Below are positions 45,311-53,573 of a DNA stretch of 64,000 nucleotides, in pieces. The first letter of the stretch is position 1, and each line of letters starts with the position of its first letter. The position numbers were made by a program, and so were the translations under genes. The DNA lies in assembly GCF_009905605.1 (NCBI RefSeq), contig NZ_JAAAKZ010000001.1, positions 1,163,924 through 1,227,923 on the forward strand. Direction: 5' to 3'. The notes below the pieces were generated by a model. It was not told the origin of the DNA, ran no database searches, and worked only from the letters and a program-made list of their open reading frames with translations. This DNA is from Runella sp. CRIBMP. Lineage in GTDB: Bacteria > Bacteroidota > Bacteroidia > Cytophagales > Spirosomataceae.

Positions 45311-46310
45311 TCAAAATAATAGCAATCGCCTATTTCGAAGGCTGGCACTTCTAACAGTTGTCGTTGTATATTTATTAATACTTATCGGCGGAATTGTTAG
45401 AAGTACAGGCTCTGGGATGGGGTGTCCCGATTGGCCAAAATGTTTTGGAAGTTGGGTTCCTCCTACAGAGGTATCCCAACTTCCTCCAAATTACCAAGAG
45501 ATTTACGGTGCTAAACTCAAAGGTGAAGTAGAATTCAACCCTACGAAAACTTGGATTGAGTATCTTAATCGTTTGTTTGGGGCTTTTACGGGAGTCCTAG
45601 TTTTTGGAACACTGCTCGCATCTATTCCCTTCTTAAAAAAAGACCGCCCTATTTTTTACATGAGCTTGACAGCGTTCTTGCTGACAGGTTTTCAGGGCTG
45701 GTTAGGTTCTAAAGTAGTATCAGCCGAACTATCGCCGTTCATCGTCACATTGCACATGCTTTTGGCAATTGTCATAGTATTTGTACTGTTGTATGTTATG
45801 GCTAGGTCGTATGTAGGGAAGGTGAAAGTAGAAAAGGTAGGAAATAAGCCACTGATTGATAAATGGTTGAAGTGGACGATAGGCCTGTCGTTGCTTCAGG
45901 TGTTGATTGGTACGCAAGTGAGGGAAGCAATGGACGACGTAATTGTGAATCTTGGTAATGAAGGACGTAATAAGTGGGTAGAAAACTTAGGGATTTCATT
46001 TTACATTCATAGGTCTTATTCTATTATTATTTTGGTCCTCCACGTTGGTTTGGTTTATTTATTATCAAAGCATACACAGACTAAAGGGATTGTTTCTAAG
46101 TTGTCCAATGCCCTTCTGGCAACAATTATTGTTGAGATTGTAACAGGGATTATTTTGGCTTATTTGAGTGTACCCGCTGTTGCACAGCCAATCCACCTAA
46201 CCTTGGCAACGATTGCCGTTGGAATGCAGTTTGTGGTGTGGCTACTAATTAATGCTGAAAGTGTGTTTACTCAAAAAACGGCTTTAAAAGCCGAAAACAT
46301 AAACGTTTGA
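45288..46310 (+). CDS. ctaA: Haem A synthase (COX15/CtaA)
   Basis: A 340-residue membrane enzyme with eight helices that oxidises the C8 methyl of haem O to make haem A. The family marks RSTGSGMGCPDWPKCFGSWVPP (first loop with a Cys pair), TLHMLLA and IHRSYSII provide the haem-binding His residues and catalytic loop. I start it at the ATG at 45288, inside coxA, though 45270 is also open. It is placed directly ahead of ctaB, which makes its substrate. Confidence 0.93.
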   Translation: MTNSRLIDQNNSNRLFRRLALLTVVVVYLLILIGGIVRSTGSGMGCPDWPKCFGSWVPPTEVSQLPPNYQEIYGAKLKGEVEFNPTKTWIEYLNRLFGAFTGVLVFGTLLASIPFLKKDRPIFYMSLTAFLLTGFQGWLGSKVVSAELSPFIVTLHMLLAIVIVFVLLYVMARSYVGKVKVEKVGNKPLIDKWLKWTIGLSLLQVLIGTQVREAMDDVIVNLGNEGRNKWVENLGISFYIHRSYSIIILVLHVGLVYLLSKHTQTKGIVSKLSNALLATIIVEIVTGIILAYLSVPAVAQPIHLTLATIAVGMQFVVWLLINAESVFTQKTALKAENINV

Positions 46311-46311
46311 A

Positions 46312-47187
46312 ATGTCAATAACCTTAGACATACTCTTTTTAAAGTTACGTGCATATCTGGAACTTATGAAGTTGCGGTTGGCGTGGCTGGTTGCTTTTTC
46401 GGGGGCTTTTGGATACAGCTTAGGTATCGATAAAGTGGAATGGTTACCGCTAACCATTTTTTTGTTTGCTGCGTTTTGTATCACGGGGGCAGCCAATATC
46501 ATCAATCAGGTTATTGAGATAGATTTAGATAAATTGATGAAACGTACGCAGAACCGTCCGCTTCCGAGTGGGCGTGTGAGTGTACAAGAGGCCGTTTGGT
46601 TGGCAATTGCCTTATTTGTGGTATCGACGATTGTCTTCTTTGTTGAATTCAATTTGCGTGCCTGCGCGTTGGCGGTATTGTCAACGATTCTCTATGGTTT
46701 TGTTTACACACCCTTAAAGAAAGTAGGCCCGATTGCTGTATTTGTGGGGGCAATACCAGGTGCTTTCCCGCCCATGATTGGCTGGGTGGCAGCAACCAAT
46801 CAATTTGGACTTGAGCCGGGTATCCTTTTTGCCATTCAATTTATTTGGCAGTTTCCCCACTTTTGGGCAATTGCTTGGGTTCTGGATGAAGATTACAAAA
46901 AAGCAGGTTTTCGTTTATTGCCGTCAAAAGGTGGCAAAGATTTAAGTACGGCGATTCAAATAATGATTTATACATTGTTTTTATTGCCAGTAGGATGGTT
47001 ACCTTATGAATTGGGAATGACAGGAATCAATTCTGCTTTGGTGGCAATGTTGTTTGGTGTTTTATTCTTGGCTCAAACATTCCATTTAATGCGTAAATGC
47101 TCTGATAAGACAGCGTTACAATTAATGTTTGGCTCATTTATTTATTTGCCAATAGTACAAATAGCGTATCTATTGGATAAAATTTAA
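46312..47187 (+). CDS. ctaB: Protohaem IX farnesyltransferase (haem O synthase)
   Basis: A 291-residue UbiA-superfamily membrane enzyme that attaches farnesyl to haem B, the first step to haem A. The Asp-rich prenyl-diphosphate motif is NQVIEIDLDKLMKRTQNRPLPSG, and the second is in VLDEDYKKAGFRLLP. LYGFVYTPLKK and GAIPGAFPPMIGW are also typical. It follows ctaA by one base and precedes cox subunit III by 8 bp. Confidence 0.95.
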   Translation: MSITLDILFLKLRAYLELMKLRLAWLVAFSGAFGYSLGIDKVEWLPLTIFLFAAFCITGAANIINQVIEIDLDKLMKRTQNRPLPSGRVSVQEAVWLAIALFVVSTIVFFVEFNLRACALAVLSTILYGFVYTPLKKVGPIAVFVGAIPGAFPPMIGWVAATNQFGLEPGILFAIQFIWQFPHFWAIAWVLDEDYKKAGFRLLPSKGGKDLSTAIQIMIYTLFLLPVGWLPYELGMTGINSALVAMLFGVLFLAQTFHLMRKCSDKTALQLMFGSFIYLPIVQIAYLLDKI

Positions 47188-47195
47188 TTCAGAAC

Positions 47196-47780
47196 ATGGC
47201 TGAGGTAGAAAAAATAAGAATTGAGGAAGCTCCTGAAACGTTGGCAATGGACCCTAAGAAGTTTATACTTTGGGGGTTTATTGTTACCATTATCATGTTG
47301 TTTGCTTCCCAAACCAGTGCGTACTTGGTTCGACGAGCAGAAGGAAACTGGGTAGAGTTTCAAATTCCGCAAATCTTTTGGTACAGTACCGTAGTGCTTG
47401 TTGTAAGTAGTGTGGCAATGCACTGGGCGTACGTAGCTGCAAAAAAAGATAATTTCAATACACTCAAAATAGCAATTTCTATTACTTTTGTGCTCGGAAT
47501 GGCATTCTTGGTGATGCAGTTTCTGGGCTGGAAAGATTTGGTCGCGCAAAACGTATACTTTGTAGGTAATCCATCAGGCTCGTTCTTTTACGTGTTTACT
47601 TTGTTACACGGTATTCACTTAATCACTGGTCTTATGGTGCTTTGTGTTACGTTTATTTCAGCAATGAGACTGAAAGTGCACGCTAAAAACCTGCGTAGAA
47701 TTGAAATTTGTACCACATATTGGCATTTTCTTGACATTCTGTGGATTTATTTATTTGTTTTCCTTTTGTATTTTCGTTAG
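47196..47780 (+). CDS. Cytochrome c oxidase subunit III-like protein (short form)
   Basis: A 194-residue membrane protein with five helices of the subunit III family. The conserved FLVMQFLGWKDL helix, LLHGIHLITGLMVL and TTYWHFLDILWIYLFVFLLY are present. It is one of two tandem subunit III genes; this one lacks the first two helices of the seven-helix form. Either both join one oxidase or this one replaces an accessory subunit. Confidence 0.9.
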   Translation: MAEVEKIRIEEAPETLAMDPKKFILWGFIVTIIMLFASQTSAYLVRRAEGNWVEFQIPQIFWYSTVVLVVSSVAMHWAYVAAKKDNFNTLKIAISITFVLGMAFLVMQFLGWKDLVAQNVYFVGNPSGSFFYVFTLLHGIHLITGLMVLCVTFISAMRLKVHAKNLRRIEICTTYWHFLDILWIYLFVFLLYFR

Positions 47781-47824
47781 AAAAAGAGTCTTAATTAAAA
47801 CTTGCAATATTTAATAGAATAACG

Positions 47825-48586
47825 ATGGCTGCTACTGCACAACCGAATGTTAAAAATGTATGGCTGGGGGGAGTTGAACCCATGAAAGCCAGCTACGGGA
47901 AGTTGATGATGTGGTTCTTTTTAGTTTCGGACACATTTACTTTCTCGGCTTTGCTGGTTTCTTATGGTTTGGTTCGCTATAGTTACCCTGCCTATGCAGG
48001 TAAAGTTGTTGATTTTGTTTCCTCGCCCACCTATTGGCCGATTCCAGAAAAGGTTTTTGATGCACTACCCTTTTTGCATGGTTTACATGCACCACTTGTG
48101 TTTGTGGGTATAATGACCTTTATCTTGATTTTTAGTTCGGTAACAATGGTATTGGCGGTAGAAGCAGGCCATCGTAATGATAGAGCGACCGTTGAAAAAT
48201 ACATGCTTTGGACATTGTTGGGAGGAGCTACTTTTCTGGGTTGCCAAGCATGGGAATGGACGCACTTTATCCATGGAACAGAAGGGGGAACTGTTGTTAA
48301 AGAACTTGTCGACGGTTCGTGGGTTTCCAAAACTATTTTTGGGGCAAATCTCACTGAAAATCAATACGGTCCCCCAGCGTTTGCTGACTTCTTTTTCTTC
48401 ATCACAGGTTTCCACGGAACCCACGTATTTTCGGGTGTTGTATTAAATTTCTTGGTTTTCTACCGTACTGCTACGGGTACGTATGAGCGCAGAGGCCATT
48501 ATGAAATGGTTGAGAAAGTAGGTTTGTACTGGCACTTTGTGGATTTGGTATGGGTATTTGTATTTACATTCTTTTACCTTGTATAA
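47825..48586 (+). CDS. coxC: Cytochrome c oxidase subunit III
   Basis: A 253-residue membrane protein with about six to seven helices. It carries the conserved KLMMWFFLVSDTFTFSALLVSYG start, FLGCQAWEWTHFIHG, FFITGFHGTHVFSGV and LYWHFVDLVWVFVFTFFYL end. Subunit III stabilises the catalytic core and proton uptake. It lies 44 bp after the shorter paralogue. Confidence 0.93.
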   Translation: MAATAQPNVKNVWLGGVEPMKASYGKLMMWFFLVSDTFTFSALLVSYGLVRYSYPAYAGKVVDFVSSPTYWPIPEKVFDALPFLHGLHAPLVFVGIMTFILIFSSVTMVLAVEAGHRNDRATVEKYMLWTLLGGATFLGCQAWEWTHFIHGTEGGTVVKELVDGSWVSKTIFGANLTENQYGPPAFADFFFFITGFHGTHVFSGVVLNFLVFYRTATGTYERRGHYEMVEKVGLYWHFVDLVWVFVFTFFYLV

Positions 48587-48671
48587 TTTATTATTGTTAA
48601 ATACAAAGCATTAAATGCATCCTTAGTTTTAATGCCCCCCTTCCTAACATTTAACTTAAAATTTAAAAGAT

Positions 48672-48992
48672 ATGGCACACGTACACGAACACGATGTTGA
48701 TGAAAACGCCGGTGCAGAGCAAAGAAAAGCAATTTGGCGTACTTTTTGGATTCTTTTAATCCTTACTGCAGTAGAGTTTTTAATCGCTTTTACGCTTGAA
48801 GCAGGGCCACTCAAAACGGCAATTTTCGTCGGAATGACCATTGTGAAGGCTTTTTATATCGTGGGTGAATTTATGCACTTAAAGCATGAAGTAAAATCAC
48901 TCATTTGGGCAATCCTAATCCCTTGTATTTTTGTTGTTTGGTTGTTGATTGCCCTAATGCGTGAGGGAGGCTCCATTTTTGACTTACGTTAA
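48672..48992 (+). CDS. Cytochrome c oxidase subunit IV (prokaryotic type)
   Basis: A 106-residue protein with a His/Glu-rich N-terminus (MAHVHEHDVDENAGAEQ) and three membrane helices, including TAVEFLIAFTLEAG and YIVGEFMHLKHEVKSLIW, matching the bacterial subunit IV (CtaF/COX4) family. It lies 85 bp after coxC. Confidence 0.92.
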   Translation: MAHVHEHDVDENAGAEQRKAIWRTFWILLILTAVEFLIAFTLEAGPLKTAIFVGMTIVKAFYIVGEFMHLKHEVKSLIWAILIPCIFVVWLLIALMREGGSIFDLR

Positions 48993-49055
48993 TTTTTTAA
49001 GTGAGTTGAATGGTATCTTACCCACTCAATTCTGAGTAAAAGAGTATTTTATACT

Positions 49056-49580
49056 ATGAAAAGATACCTGAAAGCCGGCTTGCTAACCCTAGTGTTGGTG
49101 TTGCCGGCTTTAATCGTTTTATTTTTACACGGTTTTGCCGAGAACCACTTTAGATTGCCCTACCTTCTACCGTTGGTTGACTCAACTGGAAAGGTCGTAA
49201 TGAACGGTCAGGATACGGTTTTTTACCAAGTTCCGACAGCCGTAGAAAAGAATATCAAAGTTGTGGCGTTTTTTGGTAAAAACCCCTCCAATCAGCTAAT
49301 TCAACAGTTTTCGAGGGTTGAAAAATTAGCCTCAGATAACGTAAAAGTAGAGTCCTTAAAAGGTGAAAATGTTGAAAAAGCCGCTACGGAGATTTACAAA
49401 GTTAAGCCGTTAATAAAAGCCAAGTCTGCAGAAAACATTCTCTACAACGAACAGTTTATACTGATAGACAAAGAAGGATATACCAGAGGTATTTATGACG
49501 GTACTGACCCCGAAGACGTAGACCGTTTGTTGGCAGAATTGAAAATCCTGATTGATATTTACAATAAAGGCAAAGATTAA
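49056..49580 (+). CDS. SCO-like thioredoxin-fold protein lacking the CxxxC copper motif
   Basis: A 174-residue membrane-anchored protein (one N-terminal helix, residues 8-28). It occupies the usual SCO position in Bacteroidota oxidase clusters and shares the SCO frame: the FRLPYLLPLVDSTGKV entry and the C-terminal FILIDKEGYTRGIYDG strand and helix. Where SCO proteins carry CPxxC, it reads AFFGKNPSNQL, and no Cys exists in the protein. It cannot therefore donate copper by the known SCO mechanism; it may be a structural assembly factor. Confidence 0.7.
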   Translation: MKRYLKAGLLTLVLVLPALIVLFLHGFAENHFRLPYLLPLVDSTGKVVMNGQDTVFYQVPTAVEKNIKVVAFFGKNPSNQLIQQFSRVEKLASDNVKVESLKGENVEKAATEIYKVKPLIKAKSAENILYNEQFILIDKEGYTRGIYDGTDPEDVDRLLAELKILIDIYNKGKD

Positions 49581-49587
49581 CCCGAAA

Positions 49588-50130
49588 ATGGCAACACTTG
49601 CATTACCCAAAGACAAAAAATTTAATAAAGTAATAAACATTGTTGCGGTCGCTATTCCGCTGGTTGTGGCTATTTTGCTCAATCCCCGAATCCCTAAAGT
49701 GGAGCTTGGAGAATGGAGTAAGGTCTTACCGCACGTTAATGGCCTCATTAATACCCTAACTTCGCTTACATTATTGGCGGGGTATTACTTTATTAAGAAA
49801 AAAAACATTGCAGCGCACCGCCGAATGATGACTATTTCTTTCAGCTTAGGCGCTTTGTTTTTGGTCAGTTATGTATTGTACCATTTGTCTAACGAGTCTA
49901 CCCCATTTGGGGGAGAGGGGCTGATAAGACCCATTTATTATTTTCTCTTAATAACGCACATAACATTGTCAATTGGTGTTGTTTGGTTTGTGTTGAGAGC
50001 CATTTATTTTGCGTTGAGCAATCAGATTGACCTTCACAAAAAAGCGGTGAAATGGGCGTTCCCAATTTGGCTATACGTAAGTATTACAGGAGTGATTGTA
50101 TATTTAATGATTAGTCCTTACTATAATTAA
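49588..50130 (+). CDS. ctaM: DUF420/CtaM family membrane protein, oxidase assembly
   Basis: A 180-residue membrane protein with five helices, matching DUF420. Its relatives (CtaM) are needed for haem-copper oxidase activity in other bacteria. Seen are LPHVNGLINTLTSLTLLAGYYFIKKKNIAAHRRMM and HITLSIGVVWFVLRAIYFAL with conserved His residues. The ATG at 49588 follows the SCO-like stop; the longer frame from 49552 overlaps it and is rejected. Confidence 0.9.
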   Translation: MATLALPKDKKFNKVINIVAVAIPLVVAILLNPRIPKVELGEWSKVLPHVNGLINTLTSLTLLAGYYFIKKKNIAAHRRMMTISFSLGALFLVSYVLYHLSNESTPFGGEGLIRPIYYFLLITHITLSIGVVWFVLRAIYFALSNQIDLHKKAVKWAFPIWLYVSITGVIVYLMISPYYN

Positions 50131-50138
50131 AGATTAGT

Positions 50139-50420
50139 ATGAAAAAGGTAATAAGCTTGGTAGTGATTGTTTTGTTGGCGCTTGTTTTCTCTGAAAGTGC
50201 AATGGCACAGTGTGCGATGTGCAAAGGAGCAGTTGAAACCAATATGAGCACGGGCCGAAATGTAATCGGAAACGGTATCAACGCAGGGATTGCTTATTTA
50301 TTTGTGTTTCCATACCTTACAGTGGGCGTGATTGCCTATTTGTGGTATCGTAGCAGCAAGAAAGCCTTGGCAGAGCGCGTGGCGCTTCAGCAGCGGTTGC
50401 GCAGTGTAATAAACGGCTAA
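50139..50420 (+). CDS. Small exported membrane protein with N-terminal CxxC
   Basis: A 93-residue protein. A signal peptide ends at MAQ, so the mature N-terminus would carry CAMCKGAVETN, a CxxC pair right after cleavage. One membrane helix (about 51-70) and a basic tail follow. Its place 8 bp after ctaM at the end of the oxidase genes suggests an assembly role, perhaps thiol or copper handling, and it could make up for the Cys-free SCO-like protein. I do not recognise a named family. Confidence 0.75.
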   Translation: MKKVISLVVIVLLALVFSESAMAQCAMCKGAVETNMSTGRNVIGNGINAGIAYLFVFPYLTVGVIAYLWYRSSKKALAERVALQQRLRSVING

Positions 50421-50478
50421 AAAGCTTTCTTGTTTATGCATTGTTTTTTACGGATTTAGGGCATCTTTCCCAAATCCA

Positions 50479-51357
50479 ATGCCCAAATCTAATTTTTGTT
50501 CAATGTTTACTTCAGCCAAATCACTTTTTGATTATATCGTCCAAAATGTCACTGCCTATTCTTCAAAAGAGACTAAAGCGATGGCGTTTATGCTTTTGGA
50601 GCATTATTTGCGCTTGCGAAGCGTCGATGTGATGGTAGACAAGCCCATTTCGGCTGATGAGTCACAACCGAACTGGGATAAAATCATTGAACGACTGAAC
50701 CAAAGTGAACCGATACAGCACATTATTGGAGCCACTTTTTTCTGTGGTCTTGAATTTAAGGTTTCTCCTTCAGTGTTGATTCCGCGCCCCGAGACGGAAG
50801 AATTGGTTCGGTTGATTGTAAAAGACTGTTTTTGGGAAGAAAACCCCGTTAAAATCGTTGATATTGGCACCGGCAGTGGTTGTATTGCTATTGCGTTGGA
50901 TAGATTCATGTCATTTGCTAAAGTATGGGGTTGGGACGTGTCTGACGAAGCGTTGACCGTGGCGCGTGAAAATGCCCATCGACTTTTATCGGAAGTTACA
51001 TTTGAAAAATACGATATACTAAAAGATACTTCGTTTGATGGGCAGTTTGACGTGGTTGTGAGCAATCCGCCCTATATCACCTATGCTGAACAGACAAGTA
51101 TGCAGCCAAATGTGCTGCGCTTTGAGCCGCATTTGGCATTGTTTGTAGAAGATGAAGACCCACTCTTGTTTTATCGGGCGATTGCTGATTTCTGCACCAA
51201 GCATTTAAAAACGGATGGCACGTGTTATCTTGAAATAAATGAGCTTTTTGGCGAGGTAGTAAAGCAATTGTTTCTTGAAAAAGGCTTTAAAAAGGTAGAA
51301 GTGATTCAGGATATGTACGGCAAAGACCGTATTGTAAAAGCGCAATTATCCGCATAA
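50479..51357 (+). CDS. prmC: Release factor N5-glutamine methyltransferase
   Basis: A 292-residue SAM-dependent enzyme that methylates the GGQ glutamine of RF1/RF2. It has the N-terminal helical recognition domain, the SAM motif VDIGTGSGCIAIAL (about 129-142) and the catalytic NPPY at 196-199. The start may instead be the ATG at 50503. It lies 58 bp after the oxidase genes without a visible terminator between, so it is probably read through from them. Confidence 0.95.
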   Translation: MPKSNFCSMFTSAKSLFDYIVQNVTAYSSKETKAMAFMLLEHYLRLRSVDVMVDKPISADESQPNWDKIIERLNQSEPIQHIIGATFFCGLEFKVSPSVLIPRPETEELVRLIVKDCFWEENPVKIVDIGTGSGCIAIALDRFMSFAKVWGWDVSDEALTVARENAHRLLSEVTFEKYDILKDTSFDGQFDVVVSNPPYITYAEQTSMQPNVLRFEPHLALFVEDEDPLLFYRAIADFCTKHLKTDGTCYLEINELFGEVVKQLFLEKGFKKVEVIQDMYGKDRIVKAQLSA

Positions 51358-51369
51358 AAAGGCCTTTAG

Positions 51370-51410
51370 AACAGAAAATGGGGTGATGTAAATCTCCCCA
51401 TTTTCTGTTT
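51370..51410 (+). terminator. Terminator after prmC, end of the act/cox transcript
   Basis: Perfect 14-bp arms AACAGAAAATGGGG (51370-51383) and CCCCATTTTCTGTT (51396-51409), 12-base loop. Confidence 0.85.
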
Positions 51411-51553
51411 CATGCCCTAACGATTTTGACATCTTAGTTAAATTCGGATGATTTATCCAATTCTAACGTACATTAATCAGTAAGTCTGACGTTTAGGTTT
51501 TTGTATGTGCATGAAAGGCTGTAATTTGCCAATATTTTTTGATTCGAATAAAA

Positions 51554-52267
51554 ATGAATGTTGCTAGAATTTCTTTTTTTAGGTCATTGTTTTTAGCGGT
51601 TGTATTTGTTGGTGTTGGGTATGCACAAGATGTTCGTAAGGTAAGTGCTTCTATGATTATGCGCACGTCACACAAAGGAAAAACCACCAATACGCGGGCA
51701 GAACTCTGTTATGCTACTTCTGGTAGAATGGTGACGTTGTTTCCAAAACCAGCCGAGTTGTATTTATTTAATAATGCCAACGGTGAATTAAGGGTGTATG
51801 ACCCGACAAAAAATACCGTATTGCAGCAACAAAATGCGACTTACAGCACCGAAACAACCCAATTCTTCTTTTTCCTTCACAATCGTAAAGCAGATTTGGG
51901 CCTGTCAAGCATGGGATTTAGCTTGGGAAGTACGAAGTTTGAGAATGGAGTGATGATAACGACTTGGAAATCGCCTACTCCTTTAGCTAAAAATATTAAG
52001 CGGGTGGAGTTGGTGCATAAAGGTCAAAATCCCATTTTTATGAAATACGTTGACCCTTCAGATCGAACGATTAAGAAGGTGTTTTACTACGATTATACAA
52101 AGTTGGGAACGATTGATTTTCCGCAGACAATTACGCAAATTGACTATGTAACGGCCAAAGACTCTATCGTGACCAAAACCGCTTACGGTGCATTGAAAAT
52201 AAACGAGCAGGTACAGTCCAATTTGTTGGAATTTGCCATTCCGTCTAATGCTAAGGTAATCAAATGA
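51554..52267 (+). CDS. LolA-like outer-membrane lipoprotein carrier family protein
   Basis: A 237-residue exported protein. The ATG at 51554 opens a signal peptide (MNVARISFFRSLFLAVVFVGVGYAQ). The mature part has the LolA/LolB half-barrel pattern, with SASMIMRTSHKGK, a GRMVTLFPKPAELYLFN strand pair, and DPTKNTVLQQQNATYSTETT. LolA carries lipoproteins across the periplasm; this divergent member may bind another lipid. Its TGA overlaps the next ATG (ATGA), beginning a coupled four-gene set. Confidence 0.75.
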   Translation: MNVARISFFRSLFLAVVFVGVGYAQDVRKVSASMIMRTSHKGKTTNTRAELCYATSGRMVTLFPKPAELYLFNNANGELRVYDPTKNTVLQQQNATYSTETTQFFFFLHNRKADLGLSSMGFSLGSTKFENGVMITTWKSPTPLAKNIKRVELVHKGQNPIFMKYVDPSDRTIKKVFYYDYTKLGTIDFPQTITQIDYVTAKDSIVTKTAYGALKINEQVQSNLLEFAIPSNAKVIK

Positions 52268-52716
52268 AAACTCTCATAGCTGGGAAATGGGTTATTTTGC
52301 TCTTAATAGCCCTGTCAATGCAATGCATGGCACAAGTGTCTGATTTGGATTTATTGGCCGAATCTGGTTCTGCCCCAACGGTCAAATTCGGCCAAGCTAA
52401 GAAGGCAAAACAAAAGGCATTTTTGCGATTTAATCCCGTGTATTGGATGCTTAATGGAGCCCTGACGGGGTATCAAAAAGTAATATCTCCGCAGATTTCA
52501 GCGGAGTGTCTTTATGAACTTTCTTGCTCCCGCTTTAGCCGGGCCGCAATTCAAGAATTTGGTATTTTTAAGGGCATTGCTTTAAGTGCCGACCGCATTT
52601 CGCGTTGCAATCGAGTGGCAGCAACCAGCATTGAATTGATTCGTATTTCGCCTCAAACGGGGAGAGTAATAGATCTGCCTTCGATGTATCGTCAAAACAT
52701 CAAAACCAGTAAATGA
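52264..52716 (+). CDS. YidD-like protein with a signal peptide
   Basis: A 150-residue protein. Residues about 65-120 match YidD: GYQKVISPQISAECLYELSCSRFSRAAIQEFG then GIFKGIALSADRISRCN, with the conserved Cys residues in the CxxxxSCS pattern (canonical YidD has a Pro before the Thr/Ser-Cys). YidD normally sits on the cytosolic face beside YidC and helps membrane protein insertion. Here a signal peptide (MKTLIAGKWVILLLIALSMQCMAQ) sends it to the periplasm, so the job must differ. It is coupled by ATGA overlaps at both ends. Confidence 0.8.
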   Translation: MKTLIAGKWVILLLIALSMQCMAQVSDLDLLAESGSAPTVKFGQAKKAKQKAFLRFNPVYWMLNGALTGYQKVISPQISAECLYELSCSRFSRAAIQEFGIFKGIALSADRISRCNRVAATSIELIRISPQTGRVIDLPSMYRQNIKTSK

Positions 52717-53573
52717 TGCATAAAAGGAATAGGTTTAATCTATTGTTTGGGTTTTGTAATTTGATAAGTTTATTGACTTGGCTTCCCTTAAATGCACAGC
52801 ATAAATCATCTTCAGATTCACTTTTTGTAGAATATTTATTGGAGAAGAAGTACTACAATGACGTACTTCAATGGACAGGGAAACACCAGTCACTCCCGTA
52901 TTTTCGCGCCCTTGCTTTTTATAATCAACAACAGATAGACTCCGCCATTCATTATTTTGAACGTGTGCCAGTTCAACATCCATATTATATCAAATCGCGA
53001 TTTTTAGAAGGTTTTGGCCATACTTTTTCAAAAAGTTACGAAAAAGCAGACACTATATTTACGGCGTTGCAAGTGGTCGATTCGCTACAAATGGCGTTAA
53101 GAAATCTACAGTTAGCGGGAGTGAGCCTATTAAAACGCGATACATTGCGGTTTTCATCCTACCAATCTCAATTTAGCGGCAAGTACTTTGCCTTCAGTCA
53201 GGAAGAAGAAATGCTAAAACAGAGCTTTGATATGCTCAAAAAACATAAGCGCAAGTCGCCAGTGGTAGCGGGACTTATGTCGGCGATTGTGCCGGGAACG
53301 GGCAAAATGTATGCAGGGAAGTTGGGGCAGGGGGTAATTACCTTTATTCAAAATGTGGCCTTGGGGTTCCAGGCGCGGGAGGCTTATCGAAAAGATGGTT
53401 GGAAAAGCCCGCGTTTTTTGCTGTACAGTGGACTATTTACGTTTTTCTACGTGGGTAATATTTGGGGGAGTGTACTTACGGTTAATATTCACCAACAGGA
53501 ATTTAATGATAAAATGGATGGACAGATTTTGTTTAATATGCAGATTCCTTTGCGTACTGTTTTTAATCAGTAG
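52713..53573 (+). CDS. Exported TPR-like protein with C-terminal PGTGKMYAG hydrophobic region (paralogue 1)
   Basis: A 286-residue protein with a signal peptide (to about residue 30), a helical repeat region (about 35-175) resembling TPRs (YYNDVLQW, FYNQQQIDSAIHYFERVP), and a C-terminal hydrophobic part (185-265) starting AGLMSAIVPGTGKMYAGKLGQG, which resembles TM2/DUF5683-type membrane regions. The start overlaps the YidD-like stop; its end overlaps the next gene by about 56 bp. Function is unknown. Paralogue of the next gene. Confidence 0.75.
   Translation: MMHKRNRFNLLFGFCNLISLLTWLPLNAQHKSSSDSLFVEYLLEKKYYNDVLQWTGKHQSLPYFRALAFYNQQQIDSAIHYFERVPVQHPYYIKSRFLEGFGHTFSKSYEKADTIFTALQVVDSLQMALRNLQLAGVSLLKRDTLRFSSYQSQFSGKYFAFSQEEEMLKQSFDMLKKHKRKSPVVAGLMSAIVPGTGKMYAGKLGQGVITFIQNVALGFQAREAYRKDGWKSPRFLLYSGLFTFFYVGNIWGSVLTVNIHQQEFNDKMDGQILFNMQIPLRTVFNQ

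Noticed and set aside
53353..53517. Possible frameshift joining the two TPR-like genes
   Set aside because: Each gene has its own signal peptide and full domain layout, so they are separate overlapping genes; the upstream extension is only open frame.
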